From Bacteroidota bacterium (GTDB lineage Bacteria; Bacteroidota; Bacteroidia; Cytophagales; Microscillaceae), in the NCBI GenBank assembly GCA_004292795.1, contig RDXI01000007.1, positions 1 through 51,496 of the forward strand: 51,496 nucleotides of DNA. The letters run 5' to 3'. Numbering within the stretch: position 1 is the stretch's first letter; each line of letters starts with the position of its first letter. This document shows positions 8,468 to 15,919 of the stretch, one piece after another. Position numbers and translations under genes: made by a program. Under the pieces are notes generated by a model. That model saw nothing but the letters and a program-made list of their open reading frames with translations, made no database searches and was not told the origin of the DNA.

Positions 8468-9664
8468 TTAAAGAATAGATTTGAAGCGAGTTCTACTAAT
8501 TTGGAAAGGTTGTAAATCGTAGGGTGTTTTGCCATCAAGGGCTAAATCACTCAAGATACGCCCCAAGAGCGGAATAAACTTGCCTGCCCACCCTGTAGCA
8601 CACACCACGATATTTTCGTGATTGGGTATGCTCGAAGGCGCGAAGCCGAGCAACATTTCTTTGTTCTCAATGGTGCTCAAGGCTATCAAACAAGTAGAAG
8701 TGAAGTGTGGCACAGGCTCTAAGCCCGTCATGTGGTTTTGCACCCATTGGATAGTGTAAGCCAATTCTTGCGGATTGGGTACGTGGGTTCGTTGGTCGGG
8801 ATTGCTGAGGGGCTTCATCACAAAATCAGGCGCGACACGAATATAGTCAGGATTATCCCACACTACACTTGGGAAGCCATAGAACAAATTATCGTGCAAC
8901 CCTTCGGCAGTGGGTTCTTGGAAAACAAACCACGTGGGATATTGTATGTCGGGCTTCGTTTTTTTGAAATAAGCAGAAGCCATTTCCCAATAGGTAACAT
9001 CAACTTTGAAGTCCAACAAAGTCAATACGTTGTTGATGTACGGACCTGGCACCACCACAATTTTTTTGGCTACAAACGTTTCGTCATGGGTTGTAATCCA
9101 AAACTCGTCATTTTTTTGCGTAATTTGCAATACGGATTGGTACTCGCGGAGCGTAACCGAAGGCGAGGCTTGATTGCGTTGTAGCAAGGTTTCGAGGGTA
9201 GCCAAAAGATTGATGCTTGCGCCATCAGCCTGAAACAAGCCCGTATAGTCTTTAGGCAAGTTTTTGAAGTGATACTGCTCTTCTATCTGTTGCGCAGTCA
9301 GGGGCGTATATTTTACCCCCACCTTATTCATAGCTTTTTCGGCTGCCTCAATGTTGCCTTCAGTAGTTTTGACAGACGGGTCACCAAACCAAAGCGTGCC
9401 TACCTTATCCAAGAGCGTAGCGTCTGTATGGGTTTGCAACTCGTCCCAATACGGAACGGAGTCCAACACCATGCGCACCATGTACTCATCAGGGTATGGG
9501 ATTCTGAATTGGCGCGAAACACCCGCCGAACTGCCTTGTTGGTTGATGAACGAAAAACGCTCCAAGACCAATGTTTTTGCATTGCGCTTGCCTAATTCGT
9601 AGCCTGTAGCCAAGCCCAAAGCTCCGCCACCAATCACGATGACATCAAAATAATTGTTGTTCAT
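8468..9664 (-). CDS. FAD-dependent oxidoreductase, monomeric sarcosine oxidase / N-methyltryptophan oxidase type
   Basis: A 398-residue DAO-family flavoenzyme. The N-terminal Rossmann motif is VIVIGGGALGLATGYELG (9-25). The MSOX signature follows as GSSAGVSRQFRIPY (44-57). C325 in FTSTCLIALS lies where MSOX/MTOX enzymes carry the cysteine that binds FAD covalently, and the C-terminal FAD motif is CATGWAGKFIPLLGR. It would oxidise a secondary or N-methylated amine, giving imine and H2O2. It is first in the two-gene operon with the monoamine oxidase. Its promoter (9730-9760) has the Bacteroidota form, and two tandem palindromes lie about 105-123 bp upstream of the -7 element. Confidence 0.87.
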   Translation of the reverse strand: MNNNYFDVIVIGGGALGLATGYELGKRNAKTLVLERFSFINQQGSSAGVSRQFRIPYPDEYMVRMVLDSVPYWDELQTHTDATLLDKVGTLWFGDPSVKTTEGNIEAAEKAMNKVGVKYTPLTAQQIEEQYHFKNLPKDYTGLFQADGASINLLATLETLLQRNQASPSVTLREYQSVLQITQKNDEFWITTHDETFVAKKIVVVPGPYINNVLTLLDFKVDVTYWEMASAYFKKTKPDIQYPTWFVFQEPTAEGLHDNLFYGFPSVVWDNPDYIRVAPDFVMKPLSNPDQRTHVPNPQELAYTIQWVQNHMTGLEPVPHFTSTCLIALSTIENKEMLLGFAPSSIPNHENIVVCATGWAGKFIPLLGRILSDLALDGKTPYDLQPFQISRTRFKSIL

Positions 9665-9729
9665 TTTTTCAATGAGATAGGAAAAAAAATTATTGTTTTT
9701 GAGATGTCAGAAATCAATGCTGTTATGTG

Positions 9730-9760
9730 CAAATGTATTTACATTTATTAGAACGCCAAA
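9730..9760 (-). promoter_or_regulatory. Promoter of the amine oxidase operon
   Basis: On the minus strand: TTTG (plus CAAA 9757-9760), 19 nt, then TACATTTG (plus 9730-9737). This matches -33 TTTG / -7 TAnnTTTG, 65 nt ahead of the ATG at 9664. Confidence 0.65.
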
Positions 9761-9831
9761 ATGTTTAATTGTTAAGCATTTTCAGTAAAACACTGATTTT
9801 CAAAGATTTGCAAGATAAACAAAACAGTCAT

Positions 9832-9870
9832 TACCCTTACAAAGGTATAAAAAATACCCTTACAAGGGTA
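9832..9870. promoter_or_regulatory. Tandem palindromes, candidate operator (copies 2 and 3)
   Basis: TACCCTTACAAAGGTA (9832-9847, one mismatch) and TACCCTTACAAGGGTA (9855-9870, perfect) have centres 23 bp apart, about two helical turns. The second is identical to the site at 3592. They lie upstream of the oxidase promoter, at the distance expected of an activator or upstream repressor. Confidence 0.6.
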
Positions 9871-9938
9871 TAAAAAAATAAGGTAGGCGAGCAGGCTTGC
9901 CTACTGTTGCTCAAATAATTGCGTTTTTTTTGAGCAAT

Positions 9939-9973
9939 AAAAAAACTCCTTCCACCAAAGTATGAAAGGAGTT
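9939..9973 (-). terminator. Terminator of the nfeD gene
   Basis: On the minus strand, AACTCCTT pairs with AAGGAGTT (plus 9944-9951 and 9966-9973) around a 14-nt loop and is followed by a run of seven T including the stem end. It begins 24 nt after the stop codon. Confidence 0.75.
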
Positions 9974-9996
9974 GAAGAAATATATCAGTGTATTTT

Positions 9997-10593
9997 TTAG
10001 CCTTTTTTCACACGCAAAGCCGAGCCATCACTGCCTATAACGGTTATATTTTCGCCTTTGTTGATGAAGTCGCCTTGCGTAGTGGCATCAAAAAGTTGGT
10101 TTTCTATCATGATTTTTCCACTTGGGCGCAAGATAGTTTCGGCGATGCCTGTCTTGCCTACCATTTTGGGCTGGTCTTTCGAGGAAACATAGCCCGCATT
10201 TTTATCCAAAGAACTGCTATTCGTGATGTGCTGAAACGAAGAACTGCGTAAGATAGTGGGTATCAGCGCAAATAAGGCAACCAATACAACTCCCAACAAA
10301 ATTCCTCCTACCAGCAACGCCTGTGTAAGTTCAGCATTCGATACAGTCGAGAAATCCGTCCCTTTGTTGTTGAGCATGATAAGCACCAACCCCGCGTAAA
10401 TACATACAAAGGCACTAATGCCCGCTATGCCAAAGCCCGGAATTATCATTACCTCCAAAGCCAACAAAAAAATACCTACCAAAAGCGTAGCCCACTCCCA
10501 ATCCTCTGCCCACTGCGCAAAGTAGGGGCGGAAAACGAGATATAGAATAGGGATAGCCAAAAGGCTGACCAAACGAAATATTTTAGCATTCAT
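9997..10593 (-). CDS. NfeD-family membrane protein
   Basis: A 198-residue protein starting at ATG 10593 (MNAKIFRLVSLL), chosen because a consensus -7 element lies 20 nt upstream; a longer frame would start inside the promoter. It has about four hydrophobic segments in residues 5-125 and a C-terminal OB-fold (about 140-195: GKTGIAETILRPSGKIMIENQLFDA ... VIGSDGSALRVKK in spaced blocks), the mark of NfeD. NfeD proteins usually partner with flotillin/stomatin-type proteins, often as neighbours. Here floA is about 21 kb away (31842), so the pair is unlinked. Divergent from the holin-like gene. Confidence 0.82.
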   Translation of the reverse strand: MNAKIFRLVSLLAIPILYLVFRPYFAQWAEDWEWATLLVGIFLLALEVMIIPGFGIAGISAFVCIYAGLVLIMLNNKGTDFSTVSNAELTQALLVGGILLGVVLVALFALIPTILRSSSFQHITNSSSLDKNAGYVSSKDQPKMVGKTGIAETILRPSGKIMIENQLFDATTQGDFINKGENITVIGSDGSALRVKKG

Positions 10594-10612
10594 ATAAGTT
10601 GTTGTTTCTATG

Positions 10613-10620
10613 CAAATATA
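10613..10620 (-). promoter_or_regulatory. -7 promoter element of nfeD
   Basis: TATATTTG on the minus strand, 20 nt ahead of the ATG at 10593. I see no good -33 TTTG at the expected spacing. Confidence 0.45.
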
Positions 10621-10641
10621 ACGTTTTTTGTTTGTGTGAAG

Positions 10642-10674
10642 TTGGTTTTTGCTAAAAATATTTTTATATCTTTG
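10642..10674 (+). promoter_or_regulatory. Promoter of the holin-like gene
   Basis: TTG (10642-10644), 22 nt, then TATCTTTG (10667-10674); the ATG follows at 10697. Together with the nfeD element it forms a divergent promoter region. Confidence 0.5.
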
Positions 10675-10696
10675 CATTTGTCTTTCCACAGTTTGT

Positions 10697-11062
10697 ATGA
10701 ATTTTATTTTAAAGATTGTAGTGTATATTTTGGTGGTCTATGCCCTTGATTGGCTTCTGGTAGGCATTGCTTTTCGCACCATCGAGGCGGGTTTGGTCGT
10801 GGCGGGTTGTATGGCGGTTATCAATGTCTTCATCAAGCCCATTGTGCAGACGCTTGCCTTCCCTATGACGTTGATGACGTTGGGGATATTTCCGTTGATT
10901 ATCAACACTATTTTTGTGTTGATAGTAGCAGGTTTTGTCAAAGATTTTGTGATTTTTGGCGATTTCTTGTTCCGCTTTTTTTGGGCGTTTGCGTTTGGCT
11001 TTTTGCTAACGGTGGTAACGGTTATCATTGAACAATTCACGGGCTGGAATATGCCAAATTAA
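10697..11062 (+). CDS. Phage-holin-4 / YvlD-like membrane protein
   Basis: A 121-residue, very hydrophobic protein with four transmembrane segments (about 2-22, 27-47, 56-78 and 88-112). The FIKPIVQTLAFPMTLMTLGIF stretch is typical of the phage_holin_4_2 (YvlD) family of small bacterial membrane proteins. I start it at ATG 10697 because TATCTTTG at 10667-10674 would place transcription initiation after an upstream in-frame ATG at 10649. The role is unknown; despite the name these are usually not lysis proteins. The next gene follows by 15 nt and is probably co-transcribed. Confidence 0.8.
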   Translation: MNFILKIVVYILVVYALDWLLVGIAFRTIEAGLVVAGCMAVINVFIKPIVQTLAFPMTLMTLGIFPLIINTIFVLIVAGFVKDFVIFGDFLFRFFWAFAFGFLLTVVTVIIEQFTGWNMPN

Positions 11063-11077
11063 GCCTTAGCATTGTGT

Positions 11078-11647
11078 ATGATGGTTAAATCAACGTTTAG
11101 TTTGGTGGTGGCATACAGCCTTTTGTTATGCTTGCCTACCCTTTTGTATGCGCATAATGCCCCTCAAGATACTATCATGAGGTTGCAAGTATTGTCGAAA
11201 CGTTACAACAAACTTAAAAATATAGAGCGTGGCAGAGCGGTTACAATTTCTTATGAAAAAGACTACAAAATATACAAAATTCGTGGTAAAATTTTTAAGA
11301 TAACGGACAGCACGGTTACGCTCTTAGGCGTTGGCACGCATTGGTCGCAAACATTTGATGGGTTGGCTTACCACACTTTCAAGGCGAAAGATATAAGAGA
11401 ATTGAGGGATAATCGTGGGCAATGGTTTGTGGGTGTTGTGCAGTCTTTTATTGGTTTGGTTGTTCTTAGCACTGTGTTGAGTACAATCCTTGCCTTTCCT
11501 ACCCAATTCAGTATTTTGCTGATACTTGCTTTTTTAGGCATTATTGGGTCATTCGTATATTTGTGTATGAAGGTGTTTTTTTGGATAAGGCGCAAAAAAT
11601 ACCGCAGTGCTGAAACTGTTTTTACCATTAAACGGTATGTTCGTTAA
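11078..11647 (+). CDS. Membrane protein with N-terminal signal, unknown function
   Basis: About 190 residues. Start chosen at ATG 11078 (another ATG is at 11081), since upstream codons offer only TTG. A signal peptide or signal anchor (about 5-27, ending LLYAHNAPQD) is followed by a basic soluble segment of about 70 residues, then two transmembrane helices (about 117-137 and 143-165) and a basic tail with IRRKKYR. I do not recognise the family. It lies 15 nt behind the holin-like gene and probably shares its transcript. Confidence 0.7.
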   Translation: MMVKSTFSLVVAYSLLLCLPTLLYAHNAPQDTIMRLQVLSKRYNKLKNIERGRAVTISYEKDYKIYKIRGKIFKITDSTVTLLGVGTHWSQTFDGLAYHTFKAKDIRELRDNRGQWFVGVVQSFIGLVVLSTVLSTILAFPTQFSILLILAFLGIIGSFVYLCMKVFFWIRRKKYRSAETVFTIKRYVR

Positions 11648-11667
11648 TTTTTGGGTATCATAAAACA

Positions 11668-12663
11668 TTACGTTTTGTGCTGTTCTATTTTTTGCTTCGA
11701 TAGCGGATAGAACATTTCAGTCAAAAAACCCAAACCATACGCTGTTAATTGCACAAAGACTGCCCAAACACCCAAACTTGCTACACGCAAACTTTTGGTT
11801 TTGGCAAGCGCATCAGAGAACAACAAGCTCGCATACAAGACAAGCGAAAGCCCTTGCAACTGCGCCAAAAAGGGCGAAACCAACCACATAGGCAAGAATA
11901 GCAACAAAAAAATCAAAAACAAAGCAGGAAAGGTATGCACTAATTTTAACTCTTTTGGATAAAAACGCCTCACATTGATACGCGCCCTGCCAAAAAAGTG
12001 CAGTTGTTTGAAAAACTGACGAAAAGAAGTGCGCCTTTTGTGATACACAAACGCCTTGCGGATAAGCCCTGTTCGAAAACCTGCTTTTTCTATTCGAATG
12101 GCAAATTCTATATCCTCGCCCATGCGCGTGATGTGATACCCTCCTACCCTTTCCCATACCTTGCGCGAAAGCCCCATATTGAAGCTACGCGGTCTGAATT
12201 TCTCCGCGCTGTGCTTGCCTCCCCTTATGCCTCCTGTGGAGTAGGGCGAAGTCATGGCATAGCTTATCGCTTTTTGGGTAGGCGAGAAAGAATCATGCGC
12301 TGAGTCAGGTCCGCCAAACGCATCAAGATAATGATGCTGTAGGTGGTCGTACACTGTTTGTAGGTATTCAGTAGGCAAGATGCAATCCGAGTCGAAAACC
12401 AGAAAATAATCGCCTTTTGCCATAGCGAAGCCCGTATTTCGAGCAAAGCCCTGTCCTGTATTTTTTTGGTAATGATAATGCAAATTTAGGTGCGTGGAGT
12501 AGGCAAGGACGACCTCCTCCGACTTTTGCGTTGAGCCATCATCTACCACAATCACCTCAAAATCAAAGAGTTGTTGTTGATAGGCTTGCGCCATAAGCGA
12601 CTCCAACAATTCGGTCAATTCATCGGGGCGGTTGTAAACGGGTATGATTATGGAAAAAAGCAT
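11668..12663 (-). CDS. Family 2 glycosyltransferase with C-terminal membrane anchor
   Basis: A 331-residue GT-A enzyme starting at ATG 12663 (MLFSIIIPVYN). Motifs in order: the nucleotide-sugar site SIIIPVYNRPDE, VIVVDDGST, the metal-binding DSDC, GGPD in the acceptor region, and GEDIEF, the ED(x)E-like catalytic-base segment. The last 90 residues contain two or three hydrophobic helices that would anchor it to the inner membrane. It would transfer sugars onto a lipid carrier or surface glycan. It lies 55 nt downstream of the adhesin-linked genes on the same strand and could glycosylate their products, but that link is positional only. Confidence 0.85.
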   Translation of the reverse strand: MLFSIIIPVYNRPDELTELLESLMAQAYQQQLFDFEVIVVDDGSTQKSEEVVLAYSTHLNLHYHYQKNTGQGFARNTGFAMAKGDYFLVFDSDCILPTEYLQTVYDHLQHHYLDAFGGPDSAHDSFSPTQKAISYAMTSPYSTGGIRGGKHSAEKFRPRSFNMGLSRKVWERVGGYHITRMGEDIEFAIRIEKAGFRTGLIRKAFVYHKRRTSFRQFFKQLHFFGRARINVRRFYPKELKLVHTFPALFLIFLLLFLPMWLVSPFLAQLQGLSLVLYASLLFSDALAKTKSLRVASLGVWAVFVQLTAYGLGFLTEMFYPLSKQKIEQHKT

Positions 12664-12718
12664 CTGCGTAACAAAATGTTGATATAGATAGATGTTTTCC
12701 AAATCTATACCAAAAAAC

Positions 12719-13525
12719 TTAAAAATCTAAATTAAAGTGTTCCTTCAACCATTTTTTGAAATGCACTTCATCAGGATAGCCCGAAATCTCATGTACAAAG
12801 TCGCTCAAAAGTGCCAATATTTGTTCTTTGCTTTCTTTGTCGGGCTTGCTGTAGCGGGTTTGCAATATTTTGACAAACGGGGCTATTTGTGCCTTCAGTT
12901 GCTCTGCATCTATGATTTGCAGAGAGCGTTCCCCTATGAGTTTGTGGTTTTTGATGTCTTGGCTGTCGTAGGCATAAAAGAAAAAAGGTTCTAAAACGTC
13001 CTTGTTCTCGATGCTCATCATATATTCTACTATCTTGCCTACGTTGAGCAGATTTTTGTCCTTGCCTTCTAAGGGCGCGAGGCGCATACGAAATTTCTTC
13101 TCTTTCGTGTCCCAAAATTGGTAGGCAAGTTGCAAGGGCGCGGGAAACTTCAGCGCGTCTGTGTTCGTGAGTTCAAAAATCGTATTGGGGTACAGCACGG
13201 GGTACGGTCTTTTGTTGTGTGCAAAGAAAGACGTGAAAGGCGAAACACAACATTTGTACCCTTCTACGCGTACAGGAATCCGCAATTTTGCGATGGCATC
13301 GGGGCGGTCTGTTCGTATGGAGGCAAGCTCTTTTTTTGTTGTATCATACAAGATAGCGAGCTTGCCTGCCATTTCCACTACAGTATTTTCGTGGTAATAA
13401 CGCCCTATTTCCAACGTTTTGTTATTGGTTTTGATGCTTTCCTGCACATAGAGCAGTTGATAGACTGATTGTGCTTGTGCCATTGAAGCCAAGAAGCATA
13501 ATCCGACAAAGAGTATAAGGCGCAT
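12719..13525 (-). CDS. Secreted protein of unknown function linked to the adhesin cluster
   Basis: A 268-residue protein starting at ATG 13525 (MRLILFVGLCFLASMAQAQ), which gives a clean signal peptide; a longer frame overlaps the preceding gene. The mature protein is charged, with no membrane span and no T9SS C-terminal domain, so it is probably periplasmic. I recognise no domain. Its C-terminus (about 225-268, many Lys/Glu and Trp) looks helical. The start lies 2 nt past the stop of the lipoprotein gene (13528), so the two are co-translated and likely act together. Confidence 0.72.
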   Translation of the reverse strand: MRLILFVGLCFLASMAQAQSVYQLLYVQESIKTNNKTLEIGRYYHENTVVEMAGKLAILYDTTKKELASIRTDRPDAIAKLRIPVRVEGYKCCVSPFTSFFAHNKRPYPVLYPNTIFELTNTDALKFPAPLQLAYQFWDTKEKKFRMRLAPLEGKDKNLLNVGKIVEYMMSIENKDVLEPFFFYAYDSQDIKNHKLIGERSLQIIDAEQLKAQIAPFVKILQTRYSKPDKESKEQILALLSDFVHEISGYPDEVHFKKWLKEHFNLDF

Positions 13526-13527
13526 GA

Positions 13528-14733
13528 TTATTCTTTCACTAAGTTTCCGTTTTTGTCTATTCTCAACAAACCTACCATAGCACTTTCTTCGTAGGTCACA
13601 TTGCAAAGCACCACATAGTCCCCTTTTTCAGTAACACGAACAGTCTTGCCTGTGTCATTTTTTCTACCTCCAAACGTTTTTTGCCATTCCAGCTCGCCTG
13701 CGCTATTTACCTTGCCTACCCAAACTTCGGTGTGTCTGGCTTCTCCATCTGTTGTTTGCAACGCGCCTGTCAATACATAGCCTCCATCTTGCGCTTGCGC
13801 TATAGAGTTTATTTCTGTGATGTCTGTAACACCTACTACTTTTTGCCACTCCATAGTACCCGCAAAGCTGGTTTTGATAAGGAAAGGCGACTTGCCTGCT
13901 GTGATGCCTGCCATTACATAGCCACTGCCTACCACCAAAACATCTTTGGCTGATGCCACGCCCAATCCTTGATAGGCATAATCCCATTCTATACCCAAAT
14001 CATCATTTACCAAAATGAGGCGAGGATAGTTATTTACCGAACCGCTCACTATCACTTTGTTGTTGCCTATGGGTTTCATAGCCATAGGCGTATTGTCTGT
14101 ATAATTTTCAGAAGCGTATATTTTATCAAACTTAAAAATTGAAGTTTGGCTATACCTGACAAAGTAATTCAGTGTTTTGAATATATTTAAGTCGTTGTCT
14201 TTACCGCCTTTGTAATTTCCCAATGCTATACAACTTTCGTCAGCAAGTTCGCTTACCGCCACACCCGATATACCGCTTGTATCGGTAATGGGGTTGGGGC
14301 TTGGCTGTTTTACTCCTTCGGCATTGACTTTGATGAAATACATACTTTCTTTGAAGGGTGGCAAGGCTTCAGTCGAGGTGGCTACTATTGCCATTCCTCC
14401 ATCTTTGGTGGGTGTGATAGCATTGCCTTCTATGGTAATGTTAGGTGCCACACCTTCTACCGCCTTTTGCCATACCTTATTGCCATTGGCATCTACTTTG
14501 AAGACAAAGATATGATTCGAGGCAGTGCCAAGTGTGGAGAAACTTCGTGATGAACCTACGCCTATTACCTCGCCTTGTGCGGTCAAAAAGGCATCATTGA
14601 TTCTTTCACCTTTTCCTCCGCCAATGAGTTTGATGTATAAGCCAGAGTCATCTGGCTCGCCTGTGTTTTTTGAACCACAAGCAACCATAAAGCCAAGCAA
14701 TAAAGGGAATAAATATCTTTTTTTCATAGCCAT
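13528..14733 (-). CDS. Lipoprotein with propeller-like repeats
   Basis: A 401-residue protein with a signal peptide ending in a lipobox (LLGFMVAC, then GSKNTGEP), so lipid-anchored. The mature part has several repeats of about 50 residues of the form GxxxWQKxxG..(D)..xxxDGGYVxxG, for example EWQKVVGVT ... AQDGGYVLTG and EWQKTFGGRKNDTGK. This pattern is common in Bacteroidota surface or periplasmic beta-propellers. ATG 14733 lies 6 nt after the upstream gene's stop (ATG 14727 is also possible), and the next gene follows by 2 nt, so it is the middle of a tight operon with the beta-barrel and secreted protein. The function is probably structural. Confidence 0.75.
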   Translation of the reverse strand: MAMKKRYLFPLLLGFMVACGSKNTGEPDDSGLYIKLIGGGKGERINDAFLTAQGEVIGVGSSRSFSTLGTASNHIFVFKVDANGNKVWQKAVEGVAPNITIEGNAITPTKDGGMAIVATSTEALPPFKESMYFIKVNAEGVKQPSPNPITDTSGISGVAVSELADESCIALGNYKGGKDNDLNIFKTLNYFVRYSQTSIFKFDKIYASENYTDNTPMAMKPIGNNKVIVSGSVNNYPRLILVNDDLGIEWDYAYQGLGVASAKDVLVVGSGYVMAGITAGKSPFLIKTSFAGTMEWQKVVGVTDITEINSIAQAQDGGYVLTGALQTTDGEARHTEVWVGKVNSAGELEWQKTFGGRKNDTGKTVRVTEKGDYVVLCNVTYEESAMVGLLRIDKNGNLVKE

Positions 14734-14739
14734 TGTTTT

Positions 14740-15861
14740 TTATTCTTCGGGTTGTTCTTTGGGTAAGTCATTAGGAGAAAGGTCTTCGATGTAGAAGCTA
14801 CGTTGTTGTTTGGGGCGATAAATGGGATACGCATATCCTACAGAGAAACTTAGGTTTCGCAACTTCATATCGCTATCCACATAGCCATAGCTAAACAACA
14901 AATCGGAATTGATGTATCTATTTTTTGCCTTTACTACAGGAGCAAAGCCATAGTTGTAACGACCTTCCAAGCTCCAAATACCGCGCCCTTGTTTGTATTC
15001 TATGCCCAGCCCGCCAATGGCATAATAGCCTATTTTTTGGCGCATATTGGTCATATTGATTTGTTTGTTGGTTTCAAAGCCTCTTTCTGTATTGAGGTTG
15101 TCTTTGCGAAATGCTAAAGCGTTGCTTGTGATGAGGTAGGTAAGCGATGCGCCTGCTATGACATAAGGGTTCATTTTATTCAAAAACGACCTATGTTCAT
15201 GAAAAATATAATGGTTGGCAAAATTGAACCTGACCATCACAGGCAATTCTATCATGCTTTGTTTTTCTTGAATACGTATTTCACTAAAGCCAAACAGTGT
15301 ATTTTTGAATTGATACGTAAAGCGTTTGAAGCCCAACTCGCCTATAAGGTCGATGCGTTTGTTGATAGGCAAGGTCAGTGTTCCGCTCAACTGAAAACCG
15401 AAATCGTGTTGATAGCTTCCTTGTTGCCCCACTGTGGCATCATCTAAAGAATAGGATTTGATAGACTTTATGGCAGACGCATTCGCCCCTACTCTGCCTC
15501 CAAAAATGACAATGGGATTCGTTTTGAAGGTTTCATAAAATTTTTGGAAACCCAAAGGTGTTTTCATTCTGCAAACATACTCGGGGTTTCCGTTAAGTAT
15601 AGTTAGGACAGAAGCCTTCGCTGAGTCCAAGTCTTTCATATAAAGGCTTGCTACTGCCAATAGGTAATAAGCCTCTTCCTTTTCTTTGGTGTCGAGTGTT
15701 TTGATACAACCATCAGAAAGAATAGTTCGGACTTCGTTGAGGTGTCCTTTCTCATACATTTCGATAGCTTGCCTGAGAACATCTTTACAGCCTTGTGCTT
15801 GCAAAGTATGGCTCAAACAACCCAATACCCATAGGAATAGTAGTCCAATTTTATATTTCAT
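14740..15861 (-). CDS. Outer membrane beta-barrel protein with N-terminal TPR-like domain
   Basis: A 373-residue protein with a signal peptide (cut near LQAQGC), a helical TPR-like segment (about 25-110: AIEMYEKGHLNE, AYYLLAVASLYMKDLDSA), then a predicted barrel of alternating strands (about 120-350: FGGRVGANAS, FGFQLSGTLTLP, IDLIGELGFKRF, MIELPVMVRFNF, NPYVIAGASLTYL, IGYYAIGGLGIEY, LSFSVGYAYPIY). It lies directly downstream of the giant T9SS adhesin, with only 58 nt between them, mostly taken up by a terminator. Giant T9SS substrates are often paired with an outer-membrane partner, so it may anchor or present the adhesin (inference). It is not an obvious PorP/SprF. Confidence 0.75.
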   Translation of the reverse strand: MKYKIGLLFLWVLGCLSHTLQAQGCKDVLRQAIEMYEKGHLNEVRTILSDGCIKTLDTKEKEEAYYLLAVASLYMKDLDSAKASVLTILNGNPEYVCRMKTPLGFQKFYETFKTNPIVIFGGRVGANASAIKSIKSYSLDDATVGQQGSYQHDFGFQLSGTLTLPINKRIDLIGELGFKRFTYQFKNTLFGFSEIRIQEKQSMIELPVMVRFNFANHYIFHEHRSFLNKMNPYVIAGASLTYLITSNALAFRKDNLNTERGFETNKQINMTNMRQKIGYYAIGGLGIEYKQGRGIWSLEGRYNYGFAPVVKAKNRYINSDLLFSYGYVDSDMKLRNLSFSVGYAYPIYRPKQQRSFYIEDLSPNDLPKEQPEE

Positions 15862-15877
15862 ACGCCTTGATGTGAGG

Positions 15878-15907
15878 AAAAAAGGGGCGAAGGACAGGCT
15901 TCACCCC
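15878..15907 (-). terminator. Strong terminator between the giant adhesin and its downstream operon
   Basis: On the minus strand, GGGGTGAAG pairs with CTTCGCCCC (one G-U pair; plus 15884-15892 and 15899-15907), loop of 6 nt, followed by six T. Only 16 nt remain before the next ATG, too little for a promoter, so downstream genes must rely on read-through. Confidence 0.8.
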
Positions 15908-15919
15908 AAAGATATAGCA

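Larger units (their letters stand above)
9665..9996. other. Intergenic region with promoter, tandem palindromes, inverted 9-mer pair and terminator
   Basis: No gene is visible in these 332 bp. In order they hold the minus-strand promoter (9730-9760), the tandem palindromes (9832-9870), an inverted pair of the window's recurrent 9-mer (GTAGGCGAG at 9883-9891, CTTGCCTAC at 9896-9904), and the terminator of the nfeD gene (9939-9973). Confidence 0.75.
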
